In this document: piece after piece, positions 1 through 8,556 of the stretch | Numbering within the stretch: the stretch's first letter is position 1 | How the letters are laid out: every line of letters starts with the position of its first letter | Source of the DNA: Brevibacillus sp. DP1.3A | GTDB lineage: Bacteria > Bacillota > Bacilli > Brevibacillales > Brevibacillaceae | Direction: 5' to 3' | DNA length: 64,000 nucleotides | NCBI RefSeq assembly: GCF_013284245.2 | Contig: NZ_CP085876.1 | Coordinates: 5,962,001 to 6,026,000, forward strand | The notes under the pieces: model-generated | What the model saw: only the letters and a program-made list of their open reading frames with translations | Databases searched by the model: none | Told to the model about the DNA's origin: nothing | Made by a program: the position numbers and the translations under genes

Positions 1-778
1 TCGCGCCACCTGTCCGGGCTGCCTCCAGAACACCTCCGAGTCCATACAGGGCACCAGCAATGGCATAGATAATCATGAGGTTGAAAGCGACGTTGATCCC
101 GGAAACAGTTGCGGCCTGCATGTTGCCTCCGATGGCGTACATGTTTTTACCAAGCCGTGTTTTGTTGAAGATCACCCAGACGATGAACGCAACCATGATC
201 GCAATGATGACGATATACGGAATCGAATACGGGCCACTCGGACCGATGTACCCTGTCCCAAGATGATTGAAGTCACTGCGTAGTCCAGCGATTGGCTGTG
301 ATTGATTGGGCTCCATATCAAAATAGATGGAGTTGAACCCGTACACGATGACCATCATGCCCAACGTGGCGATAAAAGGGGGCACACTAAAACGAGACAC
401 AATAATGCCGTTGATCAGGCCAACTAACAAGCCCGCAGCAATTGCAATGAGAATAGGGATAAGCAACGGCAAATCGGGTAAATCCGGGAAAAACCTCCGC
501 GGATAGTCTTGGCTTTGCAGCATCGAGGCGGAGATGACAGCCGTCAATCCGACGACTCGCCCCGCTGAAAGATCCGTTCCGCCTGTAATAAGAACAAACG
601 CAGCACCCAAGGCAATAATGGCTCGAGTTGAGGATTGCATCAAAATATCCCGAAGCGTTGTAATGGAAAGAAAATTGGGATCGTAAATCGCTATTCCCGC
701 TATCAACAAAACCAGAACGATATAAATGGCATTTTGCGTAACAAAGCCTTGTACCTGTTTAGCAGACAACTGTGACAT
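1..778 (-). CDS. mglC: Galactose/methyl-galactoside-type sugar ABC transporter permease, 3' end outside window
   Basis: This is the inner-membrane channel subunit of a sugar importer of the MglABC/RbsABC class. The visible 259 codons begin at the ATG at 776-778 (MSQLSAKQ) and read without a stop to the left edge, so the C-terminus is missing. Several long hydrophobic segments are visible, along with the family stretch ALGAAFVLITGGTDLSAG near residue 55 and GGNMQAATVSGIN near residue 225. The start lies 18 bases after the mglA stop, giving the order mglB-mglA-mglC. Identification as a sugar permease is firm. The exact sugar is inferred from MglA/MglB resemblance and could be galactose, a methyl-galactoside or another hexose. 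Confidence 0.9.
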   Translation of the reverse strand, partial: MSQLSAKQVQGFVTQNAIYIVLVLLIAGIAIYDPNFLSITTLRDILMQSSTRAIIALGAAFVLITGGTDLSAGRVVGLTAVISASMLQSQDYPRRFFPDLPDLPLLIPILIAIAAGLLVGLINGIIVSRFSVPPFIATLGMMVIVYGFNSIYFDMEPNQSQPIAGLRSDFNHLGTGYIGPSGPYSIPYIVIIAIMVAFIVWVIFNKTRLGKNMYAIGGNMQAATVSGINVAFNLMIIYAIAGALYGLGGVLEAARTGGA

Positions 779-796
779 GCCTGTTCCCCTCCTTTC

Positions 797-2314
797 TCAT
801 GCAAGATGTTTGGTAGCCAGCCGCATGATCTCTTCTTCGGTTGCCGCTGGGCCTGACAAAAAACCGGAGAGCCTACCCTCGCACATGACCATGATCCGAT
901 CTGACATTCCAAGCAACTCCGGCATTTCCGAGGAAATCATGATGATGCCTTTTCCCTGACTCGCCAGCTCCGCGATGATCGTATAGATTTCGTATTTGGC
1001 GCCGACATCGACCCCACGCGTAGGTTCGTCCAGCAATAAAATATCCGGATCAGTCAAAAGCCACCGCGCCAGCAGAACCTTTTGCTGATTGCCTCCTGAC
1101 AGGTTTTTGATCAGTGCTTTCATAGAGGGAGTCTTGACGCGGAGCATCTCGATGCTGCGGCTGACATCGGCTCTACACTTGCGCTCATTGAGGAGCAGAA
1201 AAGGGGTTTGGTAACTGGACAAATTCGCAATGACCGTATTTTCCAAAATCGATAAGACAGGAATGATGCCGGTGACGCGCCGCTCCTCCGTCAAGAGTGC
1301 CATTTTGTACTTCTTCGCATCCTTCGGTGATTTGATCCGTACCTCCTGACCGTTGATCGACACTTTCCCTGCTGACACCGCGCGCAGTCCAAACAATGCC
1401 TCAATTAGTTCTGTTCGTTGTGCGCCCACGAGGCCGCCTATGCCCAAGATTTCTCCTTTGCATAATTCAAACGACACGTGCTGAAATGATTGGGAAAATG
1501 GGGAGGTCAGTCCCTCTACCTTCAAAATCGGTTCCCCCGGCGTATTGGAACGACTCGGGAAACGCTGCGTCAGGTCCCGTCCGACCATTTTGGAGATGAT
1601 CAGGTCTGTCGTCAGCTCAGCTGCCCGCCAGGTTCCAATGAGCTTGCCATCGCGCATGATCGTCACGTCATCCGCAATCCGTAAAATTTCTTCCATCTTG
1701 TGTGAAATATAGATGATGGCGACACCTCTGCTCTTCAGTTCACGGATGATCGCAAATAGCTGCTCCACCTCGTTTCCCGTCAGTGAAGACGTCGGTTCGT
1801 CCATAATGATCACTTTGGATTGGTAGGAGACAGCTTTGGCAATTTCAAGCGACTGTACCTTGGATACAGATAGGTCACGGACAACAGCGTGCGGATCTAG
1901 GTCCATACCCAGATCAGCAAACAGCTTCTCCGTATCCGAAAGCATTCTTTTCTCATCCACAAACGGAAAAGGACCGATTCTTTTGACCGGAAAACGTCCT
2001 AGCCATATGTTTTCCATGACATTGCGAAAGGGCACCGGATGCAGCTCTTGATGAATCATGGAGATGCCATGTGTCAGCGCGTCCTTTGAGCTGCTCATCG
2101 TCACCTGCTCATTGTTTAACACGATTTCTCCCGCATCTGGTCGATAAATTCCGAAGAGACACTTCATCAGGGTCGATTTGCCTGCTCCATTCTCTCCCAT
2201 CAGTGCATGGACTGTTCCGGGACGGACTTTTAGCGTGACATCCTCGAGGGCCTTAACCCCAGGAAATTCTTTATGAATGTGGTTCATTTCCAACAAAAAC
2301 GCATGCTGGCCCAT
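797..2314 (-). CDS. mglA: Sugar ABC transporter ATP-binding protein, tandem ATPase (MglA/RbsA type)
   Basis: This cytoplasmic ATPase powers the importer formed with MglC. It is 505 residues long, the normal size for the fused two-ATPase sugar transporters. The first half has an intact Walker A (GENGAGKS, residues 40-47) and Walker B (VIIMDEPTSS). The second half has the degenerate Walker A usual in this family (GGLVGAQRTE), a clear signature LSGGNQQK and Walker B ILLLDEPTRG. The ATG at 2314 follows a good ribosome site (AAAGGAGGG). It lies downstream of mglB across an 84-base gap containing a strong hairpin, which probably makes mglA less abundant than mglB. Substrate assignment is by family only. 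Confidence 0.92.
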   Translation of the reverse strand: MGQHAFLLEMNHIHKEFPGVKALEDVTLKVRPGTVHALMGENGAGKSTLMKCLFGIYRPDAGEIVLNNEQVTMSSSKDALTHGISMIHQELHPVPFRNVMENIWLGRFPVKRIGPFPFVDEKRMLSDTEKLFADLGMDLDPHAVVRDLSVSKVQSLEIAKAVSYQSKVIIMDEPTSSLTGNEVEQLFAIIRELKSRGVAIIYISHKMEEILRIADDVTIMRDGKLIGTWRAAELTTDLIISKMVGRDLTQRFPSRSNTPGEPILKVEGLTSPFSQSFQHVSFELCKGEILGIGGLVGAQRTELIEALFGLRAVSAGKVSINGQEVRIKSPKDAKKYKMALLTEERRVTGIIPVLSILENTVIANLSSYQTPFLLLNERKCRADVSRSIEMLRVKTPSMKALIKNLSGGNQQKVLLARWLLTDPDILLLDEPTRGVDVGAKYEIYTIIAELASQGKGIIMISSEMPELLGMSDRIMVMCEGRLSGFLSGPAATEEEIMRLATKHLA

Positions 2315-2353
2315 GCGAATACCCTCCTTTTTGCAAAATCATCCCCATCACCG

Positions 2354-2396
2354 AAACAGGAGAGTCGGATTCGTCTCTTCACCGACTCTCCTGTTT
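2354..2396. terminator. Long perfect hairpin between mglB and mglA
   Basis: A 15-base perfect stem (2354-2368 with 2382-2396) closes a 13-base loop. The T-run that would make a full terminator lies on the plus-strand side (2394-2400). Read in the direction of mgl transcription the stem is followed only by TTTCGG. The likely role is stabilising the mglB 3' end or partial attenuation before mglA, a common arrangement where the binding protein is needed in excess. Confidence 0.7.
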
Positions 2397-2398
2397 TT

Positions 2399-3445
2399 TT
2401 ATTTCGCGTCGTTCATGTTCTCCTTGGTGATTTTTTTATAGGGTACCCACACATACTTGCCGTCCGTAATGTCAAAGCCTGTGGAATCTTTTGTTGGCGT
2501 TTCACCCTTTGCCAAAGACGCCGCAATGCTAAGCGTTGCCTTTCCTTGGTTGTTCGCATCGTTGAGGACCGTTCCGAGCAAGGTTCCCGCCTCCAGCTCC
2601 TTCAGTGCAGGCGCTGTGGCATCCACGCCAACAACCGGCATATACTTGCCATTCGCAAAATAGCCAGATGCCTTCAGCGCTTCGATTGCCCCTAGTGCCA
2701 TATCGTCGTTGTTGGCAAGAACGGCTTCGATCTTGTCACCGGATGCTGCGAGGAAGGCTGCCATCTTTTCCTGCCCTTTTACGCGATCCCACATGGCCGT
2801 ATCTTCCGCGACCTTCTCTACCTTAATCCCTGCATCTTCAATCGCCTTCACCGAAAACTTCGTCCGCAGCTCAGCATCCTGATGCCCTGGCTCGCCTTTT
2901 AACATGACGTATTGGAGGACACCATCCTTGTTTTTATCTGCTTCCGGATTTGCCTTCCAGTAATCGACGATCAGTTGCCCAGAGATCGTGCCGGATTCCT
3001 CCGCTTTTGCTCCCACGTAGTAGACCTTATCCCACTTCTGCATATCCTCTGGCATCGGCTCACGGTTGAAGAAGACGACAGGAATATTGGCTTGCTTCGC
3101 CTTGTCGATAAGGACGCCAGCAGCTGTGCGATCCACCGGATTGATGGCGAGGGCATTTACCTTTTTGTTAACGAACAAATCCACTTTGTCATTTTGCGTA
3201 GGCTGGGCATTTTGGCTGTCTACAATGTCCACTTCCGCTTTGCCCTCCGCGGCTTTCGAAATCGCATTGCGCACTCCTGTCATGAACGTATCATCGAACT
3301 TGTAGATGGCGACTCCGATTTTGGGATTCCCCGCAGGAGCCGAGCCTCCCCCGGACGCTGCCGGCTGCGAACCGCCAGATTGTGAGCATCCAACCACCGA
3401 GAGTGTAACTGCGGCTACCAATGTAGTGGCAATCAGCTTTCTCAT
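2399..3445 (-). CDS. mglB: Sugar-binding lipoprotein of the ABC importer (MglB-like)
   Basis: This is an extracellular substrate receptor for the MglAC permease. The 348-residue product has a lipoprotein signal (VTLSVVGCSQ, lipid-modified Cys at residue 20) and a Gly/Ser/Ala-rich linker. A periplasmic-binding-protein type 1 fold follows, starting at PKIGVAIYKFDDTFM. Motifs typical of galactose/glucose-binding proteins are DLFVNKKVNALAINPVD and EAVLANNDDMALGAIEAL. The start follows an AAGGGGG ribosome site. It is first in the mglBAC unit, directly after the sensor genes, which suggests control by them. A catabolite-control-like box lies about 50 bases upstream. Confidence 0.92.
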   Translation of the reverse strand: MRKLIATTLVAAVTLSVVGCSQSGGSQPAASGGGSAPAGNPKIGVAIYKFDDTFMTGVRNAISKAAEGKAEVDIVDSQNAQPTQNDKVDLFVNKKVNALAINPVDRTAAGVLIDKAKQANIPVVFFNREPMPEDMQKWDKVYYVGAKAEESGTISGQLIVDYWKANPEADKNKDGVLQYVMLKGEPGHQDAELRTKFSVKAIEDAGIKVEKVAEDTAMWDRVKGQEKMAAFLAASGDKIEAVLANNDDMALGAIEALKASGYFANGKYMPVVGVDATAPALKELEAGTLLGTVLNDANNQGKATLSIAASLAKGETPTKDSTGFDITDGKYVWVPYKKITKENMNDAK

Positions 3446-3480
3446 TCGAAAATCCCCCTTTATCCCCTATGTTTACATCT

Positions 3481-3507
3481 GATATACACCAAATGTAAGC
3501 GTTTTCC
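3481..3507 (-). promoter_or_regulatory. Probable cre box (3494-3507) over the mglB promoter region
   Basis: TGTAAGCGTTTTCC at 3494-3507 matches the Bacillus CcpA operator consensus TGWAANCGNTNWCA at every position but the last. A possible -10 box (TATATC, minus strand) lies at 3481-3486, so the site would cover the -35 area. This predicts carbon catabolite repression of mglBAC. The -35 itself is poor, which fits dependence on an activator such as the adjacent YesN-like regulator (inference). Confidence 0.6.
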
Positions 3508-3570
3508 AGAACGTGTTCCATCGAAAATCCTGCGCATTTTTATCAAAATTCTCATCTGTTTTTCGGTGGC

Positions 3571-4557
3571 CTATTTTACGAAGGGGAAGAGGAGCTTTTG
3601 ATTCTCCGACCAGAACATATTCTCCCGATCGATTACTTTTGTTCCGGTGTCGACCAGACTGGGCACTGCTTCTCCGTTGCTCGCTTCGACTGCGTATTTG
3701 ACGCCGAGATATCCCATCGATAGCGGCTTCTGGATGATCGTCGCGGAAATGATTCCTTCCTGCAAATACTCCAGCACTTCCGGCGGGCTGTCGATTGCTA
3801 CGATTTTGACTTTGTCCCGTAGCCCACTGTTTTCCATTTCCTCGGCCACACCGATCGCTGTACTGGCATCGAGTGCAATCACTCCTTTCAACTGCGGATG
3901 CTTGCGGATCAGTTCACGAGTCCACTCACCGATCTGCTTTTTATCCAAGGGAATATTTTCGTTGGCAACCAATTCGACCTGCGTTTCCCGTGGGAGCAAA
4001 TCGAGGACGCCTTGTTCTCTTCGTTTGGCATTTGCTTTTACCCGATCTGTGCCGAGCAATGCGATTTGCCCCTTTTTTTCGATCAGGTACACCATTTTTT
4101 CGAATGCCTTCATGCCCATATCGTAGTTATCCGTCCCAATGTAGCTTTTGACGGCTGAATCTTTTCCGACTGTGTCGAGTACAAGGATCGGGATGGCCCG
4201 CTCCCTTGTCAGCTTGATGGCTTCTCGCAAAACTTGCTCGTCACTAGGTGCCACCACGATTGTCTCGGAGCCATCTGCGATTGCCTGCTGCACCAGTTCC
4301 ATTTGCTTGCTGGCATCCTCCTCATAGTCCGGCGCGTAAAAATTCAGGTTACGCTCATATTCCTTGGCAGCCATCTCCGCCCCGAGCTTGACCGTTCGCC
4401 AATAATCGCCGTGCTTCATACGGACGATCAGCGCCACTGTCTTTTTCTTGTCTACTTCCCCATCCGTAAGCGGAGCACTACACGAGTAAAAAAGCGTCAC
4501 CGCCACCAGAACGACCAGTCCGTATACGCTAAAACGTTTCACCGCTGCTGTCCTCAT
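3571..4557 (-). CDS. Sugar-binding lipoprotein associated with a two-component sensor
   Basis: This type 1 periplasmic-binding-protein-fold receptor is 328 residues long from the chosen start. The N-terminus is a lipoprotein signal ending in FYSC (Cys at about residue 26), followed by KKKTVALIVRMKHGDYWRTV. The ATG at 4557 is chosen over an upstream in-frame Met because it overlaps the kinase stop (ATGA), implying translational coupling. Its neighbours are the kinase upstream and mglBAC downstream. Such receptor-kinase-regulator triplets sense a sugar outside the cell and switch on its transporter, so a sensing role is more likely than a transport role. The ligand is unknown, probably galactose or a related sugar. 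Confidence 0.82.
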   Translation of the reverse strand: MRTAAVKRFSVYGLVVLVAVTLFYSCSAPLTDGEVDKKKTVALIVRMKHGDYWRTVKLGAEMAAKEYERNLNFYAPDYEEDASKQMELVQQAIADGSETIVVAPSDEQVLREAIKLTRERAIPILVLDTVGKDSAVKSYIGTDNYDMGMKAFEKMVYLIEKKGQIALLGTDRVKANAKRREQGVLDLLPRETQVELVANENIPLDKKQIGEWTRELIRKHPQLKGVIALDASTAIGVAEEMENSGLRDKVKIVAIDSPPEVLEYLQEGIISATIIQKPLSMGYLGVKYAVEASNGEAVPSLVDTGTKVIDRENMFWSENQKLLFPFVK

Positions 4558-6317
4558 AAACGATCTCGCTCCTCTGCAACCTGGCGCGGAATCCATACAC
4601 GCACAACAGTCCCCTCTTCCTGTTCGCTCGCGATTTCCAAACCGTACTCTTCGCCAAAGGTCAAGCGGATGCGCTCTTGCACGTTTTGAATCCCAACGCC
4701 CGAGCCTTCTTCGCTTTTGTAATAGCCAGCTTTTACTTGTGCAAGAACATCAGGGGACATGCCCAAGCCATTGTCACTTACCTGAAGTAACACCTTACCG
4801 TCGATGAGTCCTGCATATATGCGAATCCGGCCCGGATCAGCCAAATGCTCAATCCCGTGGTAGATGGCGTTTTCCACAATCGGCTGAAGCAGTAACTTCA
4901 GCGTCAGACAGTTGAGCACTTCATCTTCATCCTCGAGCACGATCTCATACTCAAATTTTTGCTTGTACCTCATTTTTTGAATAATGAGATAATGACGGAC
5001 ATGCTCCAGCTCTTCCCGCACCGTGATAATGTTCTTGCCTCTGCTCAGGCTAATCCGAAACAGCTTCGACAACGAAGTAATGGTGGTGATGACATCCTCG
5101 TTTTTTCCGTTGCCGACCATTCTGACCACAGAGTTCAACGTGTTGTACAGAAAATGCGGATTGATCTGCGCCTGTAGCACCTCCAGCTCGCTTTTCCGTT
5201 TGGCTTCCTGTTCCCGAATGATCTGGTGCATCAATTCCCTGACCTTCGCGACCATCAGATGAAAACGCAAGGAAAGCTGTTCGACCTCATGGCTTCCTCG
5301 GATCGGCTCACTCTCTGAAAAGTCTCCCTGCTCCACCTTTTCCATGGATCGCTCCAGCAGCTTGATCGGTCGTGATATTTTCGCAGAGAGATAGTGCAGC
5401 ACGAACAACACAATGACAATCACAAAGATGAGCAGCCAAAAAATGAAGCGACTGATTTCTTTTTTGGTCGTCACAATCTCATCCATGTAGGAAACCCCAA
5501 TGATTTTCCAGCCTAGCTGATCGATCGTCTTGATGGTAATCAAGCGTGTTTCGTCCTGTGTCTCTTCTACATAGCTGCCGTAGGAATGCTTCAGCGGCAA
5601 GGAACGGTTTTCATTTTTCAATCCGACGTAAATCAACTGCTGCTGCGGATGGTAGACGATGTTCCCGACCAAATCGATGATGTAGACGTACCCCTTTTTC
5701 CCCAAGCCCACTCTCTGGCACAGGTCATCGATCTCTTTGAAATTCACATCAACTAAAAGTACGGCAGGAATTTCTCCGTCAGGTCCGTGGAGAAGGATTT
5801 CCCGACTCATCGAGACGACCCAGGTGTACTCCCCTTTAAACAAGTTCTGGATATGCGGGAGCGAAAAGGACAAGTTCGTCGGGTCCTCGATCGCCTTTTG
5901 GAACCAGCTCTGTTCAGTCAAACGAGTGTTGCTCCTCAATACTTTGGAAGGAGTTGTGGCCAATAGCGTTCCGTCTCGTGTAAAAACTGCGATGGAGACG
6001 ATGTCCTTTCTCGTTTCTACGATTGTCTCAAGCTGTTCGCTCAGCTTGTCTGCCGTGAGTCCCTTGCTTCTTCTGATCTTGTCATCGACGAGTTCGAAAA
6101 TTTGCGTCATCCCATTCAAATAACTGTCCAGATTGTATTTCACCTGCTCCAGGATTTGCTGCGTGTGCAGATAGGCGTTTTGCTCTGCCGTCTGCGCAAA
6201 TTTTCCGTACAGCATCACCCCGACAAACAGCATGACGAGTACCGTCACGAGTGTAAAGGAGGTGGTAATGATAAATTGAATCCTTTTGACCTTGATCACC
6301 GCGAGCAATCGTTTCAT
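4554..6317 (-). CDS. YesM/LytS-type sensor histidine kinase
   Basis: This 587-residue membrane kinase has a first membrane segment at about 15-37, an extracellular Cache-like sensor at about 40-285, and a second membrane segment at about 290-312. A HAMP linker follows, then the His_kinase dimerisation motif QINPHFLYNTLNS with the phospho-acceptor His near 387. The C-terminal ATPase shows an N box (PIVENAIYHGI) and a G box (DNGLGM). This layout is specific to the YesM class, which pairs with AraC-type regulators. It starts 3 bases after the regulator stop and overlaps the sugar-binding lipoprotein by 4 bases, so the three form one operon. Confidence 0.9.
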   Translation of the reverse strand: MKRLLAVIKVKRIQFIITTSFTLVTVLVMLFVGVMLYGKFAQTAEQNAYLHTQQILEQVKYNLDSYLNGMTQIFELVDDKIRRSKGLTADKLSEQLETIVETRKDIVSIAVFTRDGTLLATTPSKVLRSNTRLTEQSWFQKAIEDPTNLSFSLPHIQNLFKGEYTWVVSMSREILLHGPDGEIPAVLLVDVNFKEIDDLCQRVGLGKKGYVYIIDLVGNIVYHPQQQLIYVGLKNENRSLPLKHSYGSYVEETQDETRLITIKTIDQLGWKIIGVSYMDEIVTTKKEISRFIFWLLIFVIVIVLFVLHYLSAKISRPIKLLERSMEKVEQGDFSESEPIRGSHEVEQLSLRFHLMVAKVRELMHQIIREQEAKRKSELEVLQAQINPHFLYNTLNSVVRMVGNGKNEDVITTITSLSKLFRISLSRGKNIITVREELEHVRHYLIIQKMRYKQKFEYEIVLEDEDEVLNCLTLKLLLQPIVENAIYHGIEHLADPGRIRIYAGLIDGKVLLQVSDNGLGMSPDVLAQVKAGYYKSEEGSGVGIQNVQERIRLTFGEEYGLEIASEQEEGTVVRVWIPRQVAEERDRL

Positions 6318-6320
6318 GGG

Positions 6321-7925
6321 TTAACCTTCCTGCTCGCTCTGACTTCGATACTCTTTAGCGGACATGCCTGCATACTTGCGAAAGCTGAAGCTAAAGTAAT
6401 TGGGATCGGTATATCCTACTTTCTCCGCGATTTCAAAGGACTTCAAATCGGTCGTCCGCAAAAGCTCCTTGGCCTTTTCCATGCGCAATGACAAAAGATA
6501 GGACACAAAGGTGGTTTTCGTCTCTTTCTTGAAAATACCGCTAAAATAACCGAGGCTGATGTGCAGATGATCGCACACCTTGTGGATGGATATGTCGGGA
6601 GAATGATAATGCGCGTGGGTGTAGTCCAATGCTTGGGTGATCAATCTCCTGTACGTCGTTTGCCGTCCGCTTGCGATACTCGCCATGATGCGTTCACAGA
6701 TTTCTGTGATCTGTTCTCGGGCATCCTCCCTACTGGTAAAAGTCGTCATGACCTGCAACAGATAGCGTTGCCCACCAAACAGTTGATCCATGTCAACTTC
6801 GGCACGATGGGCCGTCTTCAAAATGGTCGTCATAATCTCCAACAAATAAATTCGGTAGTCCTCAATGGATACGGAGACACGCGCCACTTGATCAAATAAT
6901 TCATCAATCACGATCCGAAGCTCCGCACTCGTCCCCATTTTGATGCACCGAACCAACTCATGCTCTCTTCTCTCATCGAGGCGTATCTGCTCACTCGCTT
7001 GCTTTTCCACGTCATTGATCACAATCATCCTGTTGCAGCCGAGGATGCTTTTGTAATCAAGTGCCTGCATGGCGTCCTCATACGAGTAAGGGAGTGCCGC
7101 TACACCTGTCACGACATTGCCGATTCCGATGGTTACCGTGATGCTCATATATTTTTCAATCGTTCGCCTGATTTCTTCTGCGAGATTTTGTGTTCGCACT
7201 TCGATTCGCTGCGTGTCATCTGCTTTTGTTCGCATGAGCAGCACGACCTGATCTTCATGGAGAAACACGATCCCCTCCTGCTTACCTGCGTTCATTTGCT
7301 CTTCTGCGATATTTTTCACAGCAAAAAGAAACAGCTGCTGCTCCTCCTGCTTGGGCTGGTCTACACAGATAACCGCCACGAGATACTCGGAACTCCTGAG
7401 CTCTATCCCGTATTCACATGCTTTTGAAAAAACATCGTTCTGCACGAGCTGACGACTCAACAAAGATGATAAAAAAACTTCCCGCAAAACCGGCAAGCTT
7501 TTTCGATAGCTATCGCGCAGCAGCTGAACATTTTCCCGATGAGCCGCCTCTTCGTCCATCCGTCGCTTGACCTTGTCCAGCGCTTCCATCAGCTCACTCG
7601 CGGAAAACGGCTTGAGCACATATTCATCAATTTGCAGCTTCACGGCCTTTTGCGCGTACTCGAACTCATCAAACCCAGTCAGGATAATGATGCGAATGGC
7701 AGGGTACTCGCGCCCGATGGACTCCGCCAGTTGAAGTCCGTTCATAAAGGGCATCTTGATGTCGGTTACGACGACGTCCGGTCGCAGCCTCTCTACCAGT
7801 TCCAATGCCTCTCTTCCGTTTTCTGCTTTGGCAACCACCTCGTATCCGTGGTTATGCCAGTCAATTTCTTGACTAACCCCTTCTCTTACATCTTCTTCGT
7901 CATCTACCAATATCAGCTTATACAT
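6321..7925 (-). CDS. YesN-type response regulator with AraC DNA-binding domain
   Basis: The cytoplasmic transcription factor is 534 residues long. The receiver domain (1-120) has the acidic pair D8/D9, phospho-acceptor D55 in VVVTDIKMP and the lysine in YVLKPF. A long middle region of about 280 residues is followed by two AraC-type helix-turn-helix motifs (SLGYFSGIFKKE and CGYTDPNYFSFSFRK-like, here VGYTDPNYFSFSFRK). The ATG at 7925 is preferred over the in-frame GTG at 7931, which lies inside the GGGAGGTG ribosome site. It is first in the sensor operon and the likely target is mglBAC. The ribosome site is part of a strong inverted repeat (see 7931-7961). Confidence 0.9.
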   Translation of the reverse strand: MYKLILVDDEEDVREGVSQEIDWHNHGYEVVAKAENGREALELVERLRPDVVVTDIKMPFMNGLQLAESIGREYPAIRIIILTGFDEFEYAQKAVKLQIDEYVLKPFSASELMEALDKVKRRMDEEAAHRENVQLLRDSYRKSLPVLREVFLSSLLSRQLVQNDVFSKACEYGIELRSSEYLVAVICVDQPKQEEQQLFLFAVKNIAEEQMNAGKQEGIVFLHEDQVVLLMRTKADDTQRIEVRTQNLAEEIRRTIEKYMSITVTIGIGNVVTGVAALPYSYEDAMQALDYKSILGCNRMIVINDVEKQASEQIRLDERREHELVRCIKMGTSAELRIVIDELFDQVARVSVSIEDYRIYLLEIMTTILKTAHRAEVDMDQLFGGQRYLLQVMTTFTSREDAREQITEICERIMASIASGRQTTYRRLITQALDYTHAHYHSPDISIHKVCDHLHISLGYFSGIFKKETKTTFVSYLLSLRMEKAKELLRTTDLKSFEIAEKVGYTDPNYFSFSFRKYAGMSAKEYRSQSEQEG

Positions 7926-7930
7926 AGGCA

Positions 7931-7961
7931 CCTCCCGCTGTTGTACTTGTACAACGGGAGG
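7931..7961 (-). promoter_or_regulatory. Hairpin that pairs with the ribosome site of the YesN-like gene
   Basis: On the minus strand CCTCCCGTTGTAC pairs with GTACAAC-(AG)-CGGGAGG. The 3' arm contains the GGGAGG ribosome site of the gene starting at 7925. There is no T-run after it, so it is unlikely to be a simple terminator for the upstream TPR gene. As drawn it would hide the ribosome site in long transcripts coming from the TPR/RiPP side. Confidence 0.55.
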
Positions 7962-7995
7962 CGATTGTTTTCCTGCAAATGGAATTAGTATGGCG

Positions 7996-8481
7996 CTACC
8001 AAGTCTTATTCAGATCATTTGCATAGAACAGAATCGCTTTTTGATAGGCCAAAATCGTAGGATCGCTTGAGGTTTCTGCGAGGTTTTTCAGGAGGAGATT
8101 CATGGCTTCGTGGTGCTTCCCGAGATTGTAATACGCCATGGAAAGAAAAATCGGAAAGGAACGGTCACAGGGGAACTGTTGCATCCCCCTCGCGAGCGTA
8201 GCTGCTGCCTGCTCGTATTGTCCCAGCGTGCGATACGTACTGCCCAGACCCAGTAATGCCCCTTGCAGGTCGTCTTCGACAGGCAGTCCGAGTTCAATCG
8301 CTTTTTCGTAAAATGGAACAGCTTCCTTCTCCAATCCGGCTGCGTCGTGGCACCAAGCACATTGATAATGGGCGACAGGATCAGTCGGGGATTGGCTGAC
8401 GAGCTGAAGGGCAAGCTGGATCGCTTCGTCCAGATGCCCTTCTTTTCGCAGATGAATGATATTTTGGATCATCGGGTTCAT
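7996..8481 (-). CDS. Small TPR-repeat protein
   Basis: The 161-residue soluble protein is built of tetratricopeptide repeats: EGHLDEAIQLALQLVSQSPTD, then AHYQCAWCHDAAGLEKEAVPFYEKA, LGLGSTYRTLGQYEQAAATLARG and MAYYNLGKHHEAMNLLLKN. These are protein-binding scaffolds and no enzyme motif is visible. The ATG follows AAGGAAGTG. It lies 75 bases after the M50-like protease gene on the same strand, so it may be the last gene of the ThiF/M50 cluster, but the gap leaves this open. Confidence 0.75.
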   Translation of the reverse strand: MNPMIQNIIHLRKEGHLDEAIQLALQLVSQSPTDPVAHYQCAWCHDAAGLEKEAVPFYEKAIELGLPVEDDLQGALLGLGSTYRTLGQYEQAAATLARGMQQFPCDRSFPIFLSMAYYNLGKHHEAMNLLLKNLAETSSDPTILAYQKAILFYANDLNKTW

Positions 8482-8556
8482 GTGAGCACTTCCTTTGCCT
8501 CGGTATCTCTCTTCCCCCTAGCGTAACAGGGCAGCTTGGCAAGGTGAAGACGCAAA

